Assembly (NCBI GenBank): GCA_035610835.1
Contig: CM069455.1
Span: 16,815,874-16,879,873, forward strand
Direction of reading: 5' to 3'
DNA: 64,000 nucleotides
Source of the DNA: Ophiura sarsii
Lineage: Eukaryota; Echinodermata; Ophiuroidea; Amphilepidida; Ophiuridae
This document shows, in pieces, positions 31,520 through 41,689 of this stretch. Each line of letters opens with the position of its first letter. Within the stretch, counting starts at the first letter, position 1. A program made the position numbers and the translations under genes. Under the pieces are notes generated by a model that saw nothing but the letters and a program-made list of their open reading frames with translations, did not search any database and was not told the DNA's origin.

Positions 31520-31850
31520 TGTGTGGTCTAGTGGATAGCACGCAGGGTTCATGATACAAAGGTTATGAGTTCTAGCCCCGCTATAGCCAACTTGTTTGTA
31601 TCCTTGGGCAAGGTACTTAGTCTCAGTTGCCTCGTCTACCCAAGCGAGATTGGGGAGCTGTTAAAAAGGGTTATATTACAATATAAGTGCTAATATGGAT
31701 GTGCACCTAGCCGGCAGCCTACGATAGATGAAAGCGAAATGATTGTGACGATTTCCTAACGATAGCGTAATAATATAGGCTACAGCGCCATGAGCGTCGC
31801 TTGCGGCGGATACCGGCGCTTTATAAATATCCACTATTATTATTATCTTC
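31520..31850 (+). repeat. tRNA-derived SINE, apparently full length
   Basis: A tRNA-like head has an A-box TGGTCTAGTGGATAG and a B-box region GTTATGAGTTCTAGCCCCG. The SINE body CCTTGGGCAAGGTACTTAG, TGCCTCGTCTACCCAAGCG follows, and the 3' end GCGCTTTATAAATATCCACT leads into an (ATT)n tail near 31836. The CTTGGGCAAGG body is common to several invertebrate and vertebrate SINEs. The minus frame 31676-31870 is not a gene. Confidence 0.85.
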
Positions 31851-32560
31851 TTTGCCTTTAAATCACACAACTTCAGTGGGGGATAGATTTTACCAGAGCA
31901 AGATGAAGCAGCTCTTAGATTTGTTTTGAGGGAAGCGATTTATAAAACATACCCCCACGAGAATTTAGAACTTCAGATTCTGACATTATAGGGTACATAT
32001 ATGACCCATGAGAGCTTGTGGATGATGTTTCTAAATCTTCTATTATAAAGAGGTACTTGTTAATTTATAGATGAGAGGGATTTAAGGGGAAGAAGTATTA
32101 TATACCCATGAGAAGAGAGAGGAAGGGAGCTAGTGTGACTCACAGTATCCTCACCCGTGCTATGAGCTCAGAGGGAGGGGGGGGGGGGGGGGGGGCTCAG
32201 ATACAAAGTTGTAATCAGCTTTGTGAATGATTATACCGAATAAGGTGGTGTTTTTTCTCTTGTGAGAATAAGTGCACCTTTTTTCCACTTTTTTTTTTGG
32301 GGAGTGCGTTCACACAGATGCTAACAACTTTTATACATGAGTGCCCCCCTCCCCCTATGTGATGAGAAGGAATTGTAACGAGTCAATGTGTCTGGTATGA
32401 GGCGTAGGCAATATCCTCAATGAGTGGTTGTTTTTATTGCAAAATGTGTTTTTAAAGCCGGGATCTACACGCAAGATGCAATATTTAATCTTGATTCATA
32501 ATATGAAGCTGTTGATAAAAGATATTCGTGATTTTTAACACTCTCAGAGTGCCTGGCGCG
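31851..32560. other. No gene; G19 homopolymer at 32177-32195
   Basis: Unassigned. A run of 19 G follows GAGGGA. Confidence 0.45.
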
Positions 32561-32561
32561 T

Positions 32562-32645
32562 TGCCCTATTTGCCACAAAGGGAGTAACTTGAATGGGGGA
32601 GGTTGCGTGCCAGCTTCCCAGACCGGGTTCAATCTCGGCGCTCAT
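32562..32645 (+). repeat. Weak tRNA-like B-box region
   Basis: CCGGGTTCAATCTCGGCGCTC near 32627 resembles a T-arm with B-box GGTTCAATC, but no good A-box lies at the expected distance. It may be a decayed SINE head. Confidence 0.25.
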
Positions 32646-32847
32646 ATCAACAATTATTTGTTTTGATTATAGTCTTGGTCATGTGATTTGTGACTTCTAA
32701 CAACATTAAAAATGAATGATTGACTATGTAGTATTTAGTAAAAGGCAAAGATCACCTTCTCATATCCCGCAAATAAACGATCATCAAAATAATAATAAGT
32801 TTACTAAAACAAAACCTTGTCAGCTATACTCTCATTCAATGCAAATT

Positions 32848-33020
32848 TATAGTGGAGATTCACTTGAAATCGCTTAATTTAGTCAAATCTGTAACTTTGT
32901 TAAATTAATTATACTCGCTAAAATGTTATTTTTGCCGCCGATTTTCACTTCCATTGTTTACTGTGCCCCATCTTGAAACATGCATGACACAATTTCGTCA
33001 CAAGATGGCGCCCTAACAAT
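32848..33020 (+). repeat. Dispersed repeat S, copy 1
   Basis: TAGTGGAGATTCACTTGAAA at the left and CAAGATGGCGCCCTAACAA at the right, with CATCTTGAAACATG between, recur inverted at 62191-62360. No inverted termini are evident. Confidence 0.7.
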
Positions 33021-33380
33021 CAACCCAGAGTACGCTTGGAGAAATTGGGGAATCCAGAGGCCCTCCTGAAAAATTAAATTGAGTCCCGGGAGCATGATTT
33101 ACCGAAAATCCCAGCCCTAGTCTTTTGGTGATTCACATAAACTCATTACAGAAATGGATCATTTGATTGTTAAACTGCAAATAAATTGTGAGGTTGGACC
33201 CCCATTTTTTGGGTCAGGCCCCCATTGGCTCAGGACTGGAGTGAAGGGCCCGATTGGGTCAGGGCCTGGTCGTGACACTGGTCAGAGCCCAACTGTAGTT
33301 GACACTACATTGAAATGCCTGCTGTAATTTAGGCCTACATGAAATGCTAAAAACAAATTGACATTGTGATGATTGAGGGT
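33021..33380. other. No gene recognised
   Basis: Contains GGACCCCCATTTTTTGGGTC and related GGGTCAGG words resembling the block at the start of the window. Confidence 0.35.
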
Positions 33381-33386
33381 TTTTTT

Positions 33387-33753
33387 CCCGGGGGGGGGGG
33401 GGGGGGTACTCGGATTTGGTTTGGTCGGGGGTGTGCCGCTGGAGATTCAAAACCCATACCCATTTTTAGGGGTGATTTTGGAAAAATCGGTACCCATTTT
33501 TAGGGGTTTTGCTTCATTTTAGACCAAAATTTTCGCAAATTATCGGGAAAATATACCTAATTTTTGCAATTTTTCGCGAAAATAGATGAAAATTTCGCGA
33601 AAATAGACCCATTTGTAAAAAGTGACCCCATTATTAGGGATTTCCAGCACAAAATCATACCCCATGTTTAGGGATTTTGTGCCCAAAAAGCTACCCATTA
33701 GAGCGGCACACCCCCGTATACCGTCTTGGGTGAGTACCCCCCCCCCCCCTGGG
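33387..33753. mobile_element. MITE P1 with poly-G/poly-C capped ends
   Basis: The left end is a G17 run followed by TACTCGGATTTGG. The right end GGGTGAGTA runs into C13. Just inside, GGGGGTGTGCCGCT at the left is mirrored by AGCGGCACACCCCCG at the right. Internal TACCCATTTTTAGGGGT, TTTCGCGAAAATAGA and CCATTATTAGGGATTTCC lie between. An inverted related copy is at 35077-35339. Confidence 0.8.
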
Positions 33754-34417
33754 TTTTTTTGGGATTGTGAAAGAAAACATGCACTTCTCTAAATGTCATC
33801 ACCATGTTATAGGCTAATCACCATGTCATGTTTACTGGCATTTACATTGTCAAGTATGAGTTTGTGCTTACACGAACATTTCAATCCCTATTCTCTAAAG
33901 GCTCGTGTGTACAAACTCAAGTGACAAATCCCAAGAATAATATTTATTTTTAGCAAATTCATTTTTTGGAAAGTTCAATTGCAACAATTGCAATTGACAA
34001 TTCTATAGCAGCAGTGTTTCCTCGAAGAATATTTAGAGTGAGTCAAATTGAATAAATATCGGGAAATTTGACTAGTTAGTAAAATAACTAAATGTTACAT
34101 AGTAAAATAACTAAATGTTACATAGTACACATTGTAACTTCCAAATTGACAATCAACTGCGTCAAAATCGTGTCATAGCGGCTTGGCAGAAATACCGATT
34201 GCTATATGAACGTAATAACAACCACTATAATAGGCGTCAATCTATTTCAAAAAATTCTAGGAATTGATGCCCATTAATTGATTGTTTTAACCCTACCATC
34301 CCTGAATGCTACATAATACTACTCTACTAGGTGCTGGTAGCACATGGTTCCCCAACTTATCTCCTGATGTACCCCCAGGCTATCATATATGTAGGAAAAT
34401 CTTAAGATTTTTCAAGC
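33754..34417. other. No gene recognised
   Basis: Includes a short exact tandem duplication of AGTAAAATAACTAAATGTTAC-type sequence (about 34078-34125). Otherwise nothing definable. Confidence 0.4.
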
Positions 34418-34625
34418 TGACCCTGTGGCTCAATTAGCTAAGGACTGGGCGCAATTAGATAGGACCAGACTGCCACACAGACAACCCAGGTTCGATTCCT
34501 GGTGCCAGTGGGCTGGTTTCTCCCCAAATTTGACCCATTTTACCCTTAACCATTCTAAGAAGGGCCAAAGGTCCTTCATAGTTCAAAGTGGAGCTCAAAA
34601 CCTGCAGTATTCACCTCTCAGCCTC
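34418..34625 (+). repeat. tRNA-derived SINE
   Basis: A-box TGGCTCAATTAGCTAAGG and a perfect B-box GGTTCGATTCC lie in a 90-base tRNA-like head ending GGTGCC. The body GGGCTGGTTTCTCCCC, TTGACCCATTTTACCCTTAA follows. The extra length between the boxes argues against a functional tRNA. The plus frame here is not a gene. Confidence 0.75.
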
Positions 34626-35076
34626 TAAGCAAGACCATCAAAGCCCTTACCGAAATTCTTTTTCTTTTCTGAAAGCTGTTTAAAATATTGATAATGATAT
34701 ATTTTTAGCATCCAAAGAGGTAAACCACTAATACAAAACACAACATCATAGATTATTGTGAAGATAAACCATATTATTATTAATAAATCTGGAGTCACAA
34801 TTAGTGGCATGAAGATGGATAGACCGCAGAATTCCGATACAAATTCAATATTTGGAAGTATCACTTTAAATCCTACAGGACATAATCTATTATATAGAAC
34901 CACAATGAATCATGATTTAGTCACTTGTTGGGGGGTTTTGGAGCTATTTTTAAGGCAAGCCGGTAACATTATTCTGTTAGAATGCATCAATTACAATCTC
35001 GTTAGTGGAAGTTGACAGATAATTTTAGATTTTTAAAACTTATCCTAAGGTACAGGAAAATGTATCACAATCATAC
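34626..35076. other. No gene recognised
   Basis: Opposed frames at 34625-34903 and 34758-35015 are A+T-rich and unrecognised. Confidence 0.3.
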
Positions 35077-35339
35077 CTCGCCTAAGACGATATACGGGGT
35101 GTGCCGCTCTAATGGGTAGCTTTTTTGGCAAAAAATCCCTAAACATGGGGTGAGATTTTGTGCTGGAAATCCCTAATAATGGGGTCACTTTTTACATATG
35201 GGTCTATTTTGGGTCTAAAATGAAGCAAAACCCCTAGAAATGGGTACTGTTTTTTCCAAAATCACCCCTAAAAATGGTTAGGGGTTTTGAATCTCCAGCG
35301 GCACACCCCCGACCAAACCAAATCCGAGTACCCCCCGGG
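35077..35339. mobile_element. MITE P2, inverted copy of P1 with internal deletions
   Basis: CTAAGACGATATACGGGG, TGTGCCGCTCTAATGGGTAG, AAATCCCTAAACATGGGG and CCAAATCCGAGTACCCCCC are the reverse of P1 blocks. It lacks the TTTCGCGAAAATAGA interior and has only short G/C ends. Confidence 0.8.
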
Positions 35340-36064
35340 AAATGTATACATTGCAATCACATTTGTGGAAGTTGACAGAAGTTTGGATTTTTTTCTTCAG
35401 ATAAAATTTGCCAAAAGTATTATTATTATAAGCGTGTATTTGTTATGTCTTTGAACTATTTGTAGGCAAGCGGGTGCATTATTTTGTTTATAATGTAATT
35501 AGTTTTAAAACAGGTTCACTGTCCCTTGCCGGATGATCGGAATTCTGCGGTCTATTTTAGACAGCTTTCAGAAGTGAGTGCCCATTCTGCTTGGTGTGAG
35601 AATTTGTTGGCTCAGAAAAAAAAACTGTGAGTAGGAGATATGTTTCTAACGACATGATAGTTAATGCCCGATAGCATGGCTTGAAATACGGAATTAAGAA
35701 TCAGGAGCTACTTTTAACACAAATTTGCCCCTGTTTCATGGATTTTCCTTCATGGCCAGGGACAATCTGTCACGTACAAGGGTAACACTTCAGAAATATG
35801 TCATCCTAAAGATGAATGCAAAGGAATAACCAGGGGCAAATTTAAATGTTAAAGTTGCTCCTGGTGACACAATTTACATAAAGAGCCAGGGGCATGTTGA
35901 GGTTTAGCAGGAGTAAATTTGATCCCTGCTCCTCCTCATTTCAAGCCCTGCCCGATAGTTAAGGCCCACATACCAGAGAATGTCTTCTGGGGCGACAAAT
36001 GATAATATAATATCTGTGACTACACAAGACATAAATAACAATCTCTAATTTCTTCTCTTTCCAG
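35340..36064. other. Probable intron upstream of the 36065 exon
   Basis: No ORF. The final 20 bases are pyrimidine-rich (TTTCTTCTCTTTCCAG), forming a good 3' splice site. Confidence 0.45.
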
Positions 36065-36297
36065 AATCACCGCTCGACAAATTTCCAATTTCATCAATGG
36101 CCTTCTCATCCAGTAGCAGTAGCAGCAGACTCAGAACAAGCTCATTCAATTCAGTCCATGATCCAAGAACAAACTCTGCCACGAGTCGCACAGGCACCGC
36201 TACCGGTACTACAGATGATGAATCGTTTGAGTTGACTGAGAGCAATGTGGAGCAAGTCCGTAGAGGAGTCTTGGAGTCTGATTCTGATTCACCACAG
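36065..36297 (+). CDS. Internal coding exon of an unidentified host gene
   Basis: A 233-bp exon candidate bounded by a strong acceptor (TTTCTTCTCTTTCCAG before 36065) and a strong donor (CAG then GTAAGA after 36297). Two bases complete a codon from the previous exon, then 77 codons stay open: SPLDKFPISSM, a run of seven Ser, RLRTSSFNSVHDPRTN, Thr/Ser-rich sequence, DDESFELTESNVEQVRRGVL and ESDSDSPQ. The product looks like a disordered Ser-rich linker followed by an acidic helix; no domain or membrane segment is visible. The ATG at 36097 is not necessarily a start, since the frame is open from the acceptor. I do not recognise the protein. The frame runs past the donor into a MITE, which is not coding. 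Confidence 0.65.
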
Positions 36298-36310
36298 GTA
36301 AGAAAGAATA

Positions 36311-36544
36311 CTATAGTTGAATCAGTTCTAAATTGGCGAGAAATATTCAGTTTTTATCTCTCCACGTGCAAAAGTAATCCAAGTGTACCTGCGCGGTTGT
36401 GGCCAAATACTCTGTTTGGGCTGTACGCAAGCATCATGCATATGATGCACAGTGCGCTTGTTGCCTTCATGCGCACCTGCGTCCTTGAGTATTCATTCGC
36501 TGCTGTAAGGAGGCTTCGCCAAATTGTAACTGATCAAACTATAG
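36311..36544 (+). mobile_element. MITE family R, copy R3, 13 bp inside the intron
   Basis: CTATAGTTGAATCAGTTC and the inverted right end GTAACTGATCAAACTATAG enclose the R blocks TTTTTATCTCTCC, AAAAGTAATCCAAG, CATGCATATGATGCACAGTG and TATTCATTCGCTGCTGT. It is the most complete R copy along with 63328-63561. It begins 13 bases after the exon's last codon. Confidence 0.85.
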
Positions 36545-36841
36545 ATCAGTTCGTGGAGGAGAGGGGTCAGATGTTAAGTCTGAAGTGGTGAAGGGTTTTA
36601 AGTTTGGCATTTTTGAACCATAGGGCATTCAGTGACAGAAACTTGCACTAAGTTGCACAGAGGTAGACTCGCCTCCTGATCAATGATCTTTCCCTACTAC
36701 AAGACAAGGAGATGGCTAGAAGAGGCAATCTGGATTAATAGCAGAGGAAGTAACACTACCGAGCAAAGGCAAGATACACATTGGACAAGCTTCATGACTA
36801 GCTCATCACACATTGGCAACCTAAGAGCACCAGCAATTAAA
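36545..36841. other. No feature recognised
   Basis: Probable intron sequence. Confidence 0.3.
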
Positions 36842-36842
36842 G

Positions 36843-36975
36843 CCAGTGGCGTAGCTAGAGGGGGGTAAGGGCCATTGCGCCCCAATATTGGAGCCTGTCG
36901 GTTATTGTCGGTTGAGATAGGTACTGTCGGTTAATTTGACAAAGCTCAAGAAATATCATTTATCTGCACGGTATA
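36843..36975. mobile_element. hAT MITE, CAGTGGCGTAGC family, left end only
   Basis: CAGTGGCGTAGCTAGAGGGG, CCAATATTGGAGCC, TGTCGGTTGAGATAGG and CTGTCGGTTAATTTGAC match 56194-56320. No right terminus (CTACGCCAC) is found downstream, so the copy is truncated or interrupted. Confidence 0.65.
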
Positions 36976-37456
36976 TGCAATGCAGTAGCATTGGTTCAAA
37001 ATCAGGTAATATATGAACAAAACTAGTGTTTTAATGTAAAGAAAAGGCTTCAAAATTAGCCCTCCTGATTGGCCAGCCATTACAATACAGTAAAACTTCA
37101 GAGCTTTTTATTCTACCTGTACATAGAAAATGTAGACGTAATGTTTATAATTGCAATCATAACCCTGTGATCTATTCCAATCTAAGTCTCTTAACCCTAA
37201 CCTGACTACCCTGTTTTTTAAAGAAAAACTGAGAGAGTGGACAAGACAAAACAAGATGAAGATGAGCCAATAAATCGCTGCTCCCCGACTGGGGACCCTA
37301 CGCACATGCAAGCCACAACTATCAGCTTCACATTCGAGCAGTATACCGCATTCACTATAGGCTCGGTTGATTGTGTCATTGAGAACCTTCCACGCATGCG
37401 CTGGTATTTTGTGGTATTTGGTAGGGTTAGGGTTTTAATGTATCTTGCATATCTTA
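36976..37456. repeat. Spacer with a fragment of the 9838 repeat
   Basis: GCAGTATACCGC and TATAGGCTCGGTTGATTG at 37338-37373 are the inverted counterpart of 9838-9885. The rest is unassigned. Confidence 0.5.
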
Positions 37457-37881
37457 GGCCAAATAAAAATAATAATGTAGTTTCTCGTCCTCGCGCGCAT
37501 CTGTTTTGGCTGCCGCATCAAAAAAGTTTTTTTTTAAATTTTATTTTTTTATTTTTTTATTTTTTATTTTTTATTTTTTTAATTTTTTAACTCTATTATT
37601 TCATTTTTCTTTTTCAAGAAAATTTCGAAATTACGAGTCATTTTCACAATCTGCACTTTTTCTCAATCGTGAAAATATTCTCTTTTGCAGCCCTATATGC
37701 ACAGGTGAAGTAAATACTACCTATGACGCTATTATAAATTTTGTGATAAGTCTATCCAAATGCATCAAATTTTCTGCCATCTTGGATCTGCAATTTTGAA
37801 GAAAAAGAAGAAGAAAAAAAGTGCCTGCATCCGTTTTTCAAAAAGTTCGGACGAGAAACTATTTTTCTTTTTAACAGGGCC
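37457..37881. mobile_element. Harbinger-like MITE H3 (TTA target)
   Basis: TTA at 37454-37456 and 37882-37884. The left end GGCCAAATAAAAATAATAAT, then GTAGTTTCTCGTCCTCG, is answered at the right by GGACGAGAAACTATTTTTC..GGCC. A long T-rich tract lies on the left side and an A/G-rich AAGAAGAAAAAAAG tract on the right. Phe-rich frames are by-products of these tracts. Confidence 0.83.
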
Positions 37882-37884
37882 TTA

Positions 37885-38781
37885 TAAATGAAAACAAATC
37901 CTGCTATCCAAGCGTTGGAATCACAAGTTCACAATATATTGTATGATTTTGAATTGATAACTAAAACTTTTCCATCTTTGTCAGCTAAGGTTGACGGTCA
38001 AAACTGTATTCATAGGAAATGAAACCGCAGATTTACACGTAACAACAACTAATAAAAGTTGTTTTGTCATAAGTAGAAAACTGATTAAAGTTTGGACTAG
38101 TTTTAGGTTTGTTTATATTATCCAATTTGTGAGATTCAAATCAGAGACCTTTATAGTGTGTTGGACATACCATATCCAGAACAAGGGTATGGGGATAGGG
38201 AGAGTAAGCTGGACTAGGAATAGAATAAGACATGTGGTCAGGATTTAATTTACCAAAATAAATTCTATGGGGCGATATATACAATTGAGTTGCTACCAAG
38301 GTCCACCCTGGTGGATTGTTGATCTGTTATCATCATCCATTTGTTGGTATCTGATTTTCCTGATTTTTTTTTAACCCCGTGTCTAAATGGTACATCCCTC
38401 AACCTTCGTTCCAAACCACACGCTGTGGCGGCAATAAAAAGTATAACAATGGTAAACAACTTTATAAATAGCTGGAGTCCTTAAACTTTTTAAATATTAA
38501 CAAGTTCAACTGGGTCAGTAGTGGAAATAGCTTCAGGAACTAATGTTAAAAGCAATCATTTCAGTTGCACAATGACCCAATTTTCTCCCTACCACATATC
38601 ATACAATGCAAGATATAGTGTGGGAAAACAGGACATAGGTCTATAGAACAGCCGGTAAATACTTCGAAATATGCTTTCCTATTATGATGTTCAATACATT
38701 AAAAGGTATTCAGTATCTAATCTTAGAAGGAAGTTTGTATATTTGATGTGAGATATTGCTCAACATTTTTGAAGGTGAATA
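37885..38781. other. No gene recognised
   Basis: The frames 37991-38248 (+) and 38265-38459 (-) have no recognisable domain or splice context. Confidence 0.35.
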
Positions 38782-39006
38782 CTGTAAAACAAGAAATGTG
38801 TGGGTGCATTTAAATTTCGCTAATTTCGCGATGAGCACTTATTCGCGAACATTTATTTATTTTCAATCTACCTTGTAGCTGTGCATTGCAAAGTTACATA
38901 ATGTAACTCCAAAGTTTCCATTTGCAAAATTGTCATGCCATGAATTAGGCCAGTATTGCTGATTTGCGAAATTTCAAACTCACAAACATTTCTGGTTTTA
39001 CAACAG
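38782..39006. mobile_element. TA-flanked MITE, CTGTAAAACMAGAAATG ends
   Basis: The left end CTGTAAAACAAGAAATGTGT and the inverted right end CTGTTGTAAAACCAGAAATG are flanked by TA at 38780-38781 and 39007-39008. Internal TTCGC and GCGAA words are frequent. Tc1/mariner-type MITE by target and size. Confidence 0.75.
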
Positions 39007-39134
39007 TACTTTCTTTTCGCATCATAATAGCACATACACAGCCAGTCCAGAGTTCCACAAATTTCACTTATGTACAGCTTCAGAATGCTGTAAATTTGAC
39101 ATCGTAAATAACCTGATTAATTACAGCACTGTAA

Positions 39135-40476
39135 TGCACTTATCAATTGCAGCCCCGGCCCCGGGGGACCCGGGGATAGCGGGGATTAGGGCCGGGACGT
39201 ACAAATTGCCGATGTGACGTCCCGGCTACAGTCGTGTACGGTCCCCGCAGTGCGGGGCACCACTTTTTGTACGCCCCCGCTACAGTCCCGGCCCCCCATG
39301 GCCGGGACAAAGTGTACGCCGGCGTACGGTCCCGGCCCCCCATAGCCGGGACAAAGTGTACGACGGCGTACGGTCCCGGCCCCCATAGCCGGGGCATAGT
39401 GTACGCCCCGGCTACGCCCGGCCTCAGACAGCCGGGCCAATATTAGCGAATCGTTATCATGTTACACGGTTCACTGCGAGCATTTTCATGATTTACCGTT
39501 CACTACTATATGGTTTTGTGAATAGTTTAGTTTATACAGTGCTCCAGAACAAAACTTATACCAGAGGCCTAAAACTAAAAATACTATAATGTTGGCATGA
39601 TCTATCTCAGTCTGTTGTCAACCAGAAATGAATCGAGTAAAAAAAAATCACTTTATGGATATCATATTGTGTAGCTTTATTTTTGATAGATCATGCGTAC
39701 CCACCGGCAACATTGGAAAGTTTTGATCCAATTTATTTATTATGAACAAACAGTATTTAAGTTTTAAAAATGGACCGACAACATGATGATTGATCTAATT
39801 GACTTGGGAGGGGGATTTTGGACCTTCTTGGGGACTTGAGAGGGGGAATTGAGGGGGGGGGGGCTCCCCTCCCTGACTTACGGGCCTGCAAGTAGGTGTT
39901 GTCTATCTGACCAGGCCCTACCGTGTACATTATTCCAGGCAAAAGCACTACGGTATATGGTCAAATTGTACTAAGTTTACCGTACATGTAGTCATGGTAG
40001 TGAAAATCGAGGCATTTATCAATCGCGGTGACTAATTTTAAAAGTTTAATATAGTGCATGTCTGTATTTTATATCTCTATGCCACGGTGCTGAATCAGCA
40101 CGATATAATACCTTAGCGTACATCCCCGCTATGTGTGCGTACACCCCGGCTACACTGGGGTGTACATTTTTTGTACCTTAGCGTACGTCCCCGCTATGTA
40201 TGTGTACGCCCCGGCTATGCCCCGGCTATGCCCCGGGGTGTACATTCGTGTACCCTAGCGTACGCCCCCGCTACAATGCCCGGCCTATTTTTTCAGAATG
40301 TACGTCCCCACTATGCCCCGGCTACACGCCCCGGCTAGCGGGGGCACGTTTTGTACGCCCCGGGTACACGCCCCCGCATAGCCGGGCCATGTTTTTTGTA
40401 CGTTTGCGTACGGTCCCCGCATAGTCCCCGCCATGCCCCGGGTCCCCCGGGGCCGGGACTGCAATTGATAAGTGCA
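39135..40476. mobile_element. GC-hairpin element, 1342 bp, TAA target, copy 1
   Basis: The left end TGCACTTATCAATTGCAG and its exact inverse at 40459-40476 are flanked by TAA (39132-39134, 40477-40479). Unit B gives the empty site with a single TAA. Beyond the termini are CCCCGG..GGGGGACCCGGGG blocks and arrays of GTACGNCCCGGCTA with hairpins such as GTCCCGGC/GCCGGGAC repeated at about 47-bp intervals (39284, 39331, 39373). The centre (39440-40110) is ordinary A+T-rich DNA. Frames here (39143-39446, 40135-40424) are repeat translations. A TAA target suggests a Harbinger-like mover. Confidence 0.9.
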
Positions 40477-40575
40477 TAATTATTAGCCAACTTGGTGCGT
40501 GTGTGTGTTTAGTAGATGATTGTCTAGTCTGGGTGAGTGAGAGGTGTCCTACTGTGAAAGTGGTGTGTATCTGGT

Positions 40576-40599
40576 CACAGATAGTCATGACTATCTGTG
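40576..40599. repeat. Perfect 24-bp palindrome flanked by 7-bp direct repeats
   Basis: CACAGATAGTCA followed by its exact reverse complement, with ATCTGGT on both sides (40569-40575 and 40600-40606). Unit B has a single ATCTGGT and no palindrome at the same place, so the 31 extra bases arose after the duplication or were lost precisely from unit B. Confidence 0.9.
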
Positions 40600-40680
40600 A
40601 TCTGGTGTGTAGGGTAGAGTTCTGCCACATAAATCATCACTAAAATAGTCACTGTCGATGAGTGCTATTAATCCCTTATA

Positions 40681-40980
40681 GCACATACACAGCCAATAGC
40701 ACATACACAGCCAATCCAGAATTCCACAAATTTCACTTATCGTACAGCTTCAGAATGCTGTAAATTTGACATCGTAAATAACCTGATTAATTACAGCACT
40801 GTAATTATTAGCCAACTTGGTGTGTGTGTGTTTAATAATAGATGATTGTCTAAGTCTGGGTGAGTGAGAGGTGTCCTACTGTGAAAGTGGTGTGTATCTG
40901 GTGTGTAGGGTAGAGCTCTGCCATATAAATCATCACTAAAATGGTCACTGTCGATGAGTGCTATTAATTCCTTATAGCAC
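40681..40980. repeat. Tandem duplication, unit B (empty site)
   Basis: Matches unit A but lacks the 1342-bp element (junction CACTGTAATTATTAGCC) and the palindrome. It also has a local 20-bp duplication of AGCACATACACAGCCAAT near its start. Confidence 0.9.
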
Positions 40981-41009
40981 TCGGCAGCTACGCTGCCTCG
41001 TGCTATAAG
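40971..41009. repeat. Long nested hairpin
   Basis: CTTATAGCAC pairs with GTGCTATAAG, and inside it GGCAGC pairs with GCTGCC around TAC, giving a 39-base near-perfect hairpin at the end of unit B. Confidence 0.8.
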
Positions 41010-41335
41010 TCATACTAAGAAAAATGAAAGATCAAAATGAATTATAACTGATAAGATAACAAATTATTCCACATTGACTAACAAGTTTATGTACACATGG
41101 TCAATACGAAATGATAGAGTTGTGAACTAACCCTAACATTCTCGTAGTTGAATCAGGGGCGGGGCACAAAGTGGGCGGTGGCACAACAAATTCTGTCAGG
41201 GGGGCAACTGCCACTGACTACAAAATATTTGTCAGGGGGGCAAACGCCACTGACTACAAAATATAATAGGTAGGGGCTTTAAATTTTTTTCAAAACTATC
41301 AGGGGGTTCAAATGAGGGAAATTTAGCGCAGAAAA
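41010..41335. repeat. Spacer with a short GGGGGGCAA tandem duplication
   Basis: GTCAGGGGGGCAAMYGCCAC followed by TGACTACAAAATAT occurs twice (about 41196 and 41232). A CAGGGGCGGGGC word at 41154 resembles a hAT end, but no partner is found. Confidence 0.5.
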
Positions 41336-41460
41336 CCAACCCTGTCTGCGGCAGGATTCGAACCTGGATCCAACAGCATGTACCTAGTCTGTGTTTCTCC
41401 TCGCCACCTCACCAAGAGGCTGTGCGCCCAAAAAACGATTCCGTCCTTACTTATCACCCG
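41336..41460 (-). repeat. tRNA-derived SINE head, minus strand
   Basis: The minus strand has a perfect B-box GGTTCGAATCCTGCC preceded by TTGGTGAGGTGGCGAGGA, which can act as an A-box, at a longer spacing than in a true tRNA. The body beyond was not delimited. The overlapping minus frame 41323-41670 is not a gene. Confidence 0.6.
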
Positions 41461-41689
41461 CCGTGATCCCCCTTCCCCGGGGAGAAAGACTGAGGGAACC
41501 CTTGCAGTCAGCATAATTTTTGAATTGGATTTCATGGGGTTCAGGGCTAAAAGGGTTGTAGAGATGCAAAACAATAAACTTAATAAGCTTTGCTGAAGAC
41601 AAGAAAAGGTAAAAGAAACACAAGGCAAATCACATGTTTTGGTTTTATCACGGTCTATGATACAATTCACTTTTTAAAAGGCCATAACA
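41461..41689. other. No feature recognised
   Basis: Spacer. Confidence 0.3.

Larger units (their letters stand above)
39022..40684. repeat. Tandem duplication, unit A (carries the GC-hairpin element)
   Basis: AGCACATACACAGCCA, ATTCCACAAATTTCACTTA-like sequence, GTACAGCTTCAGAATGCTG, then (after the insertion) TTATTAGCCAACTTGGTG, GGGTGAGTGAGAGGTGTCC and TCACTGTCGATGAGTGC recur in order in unit B at 40681-40980. Without its insertions unit A is about 300 bp. Identity is high, so the duplication is recent. Confidence 0.9.

Noticed and set aside
34418..34508. Possible functional tRNA gene
   Set aside because: The A-to-B box distance is too long, the arms do not close as a cloverleaf, and a SINE-like body follows.
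39143..40424. Several open frames rich in Gly, Pro, Arg and Tyr on both strands
   Set aside because: All arise from GTACGNCCCGGCTA arrays in the GC-hairpin element and shift frame with each repeat unit.
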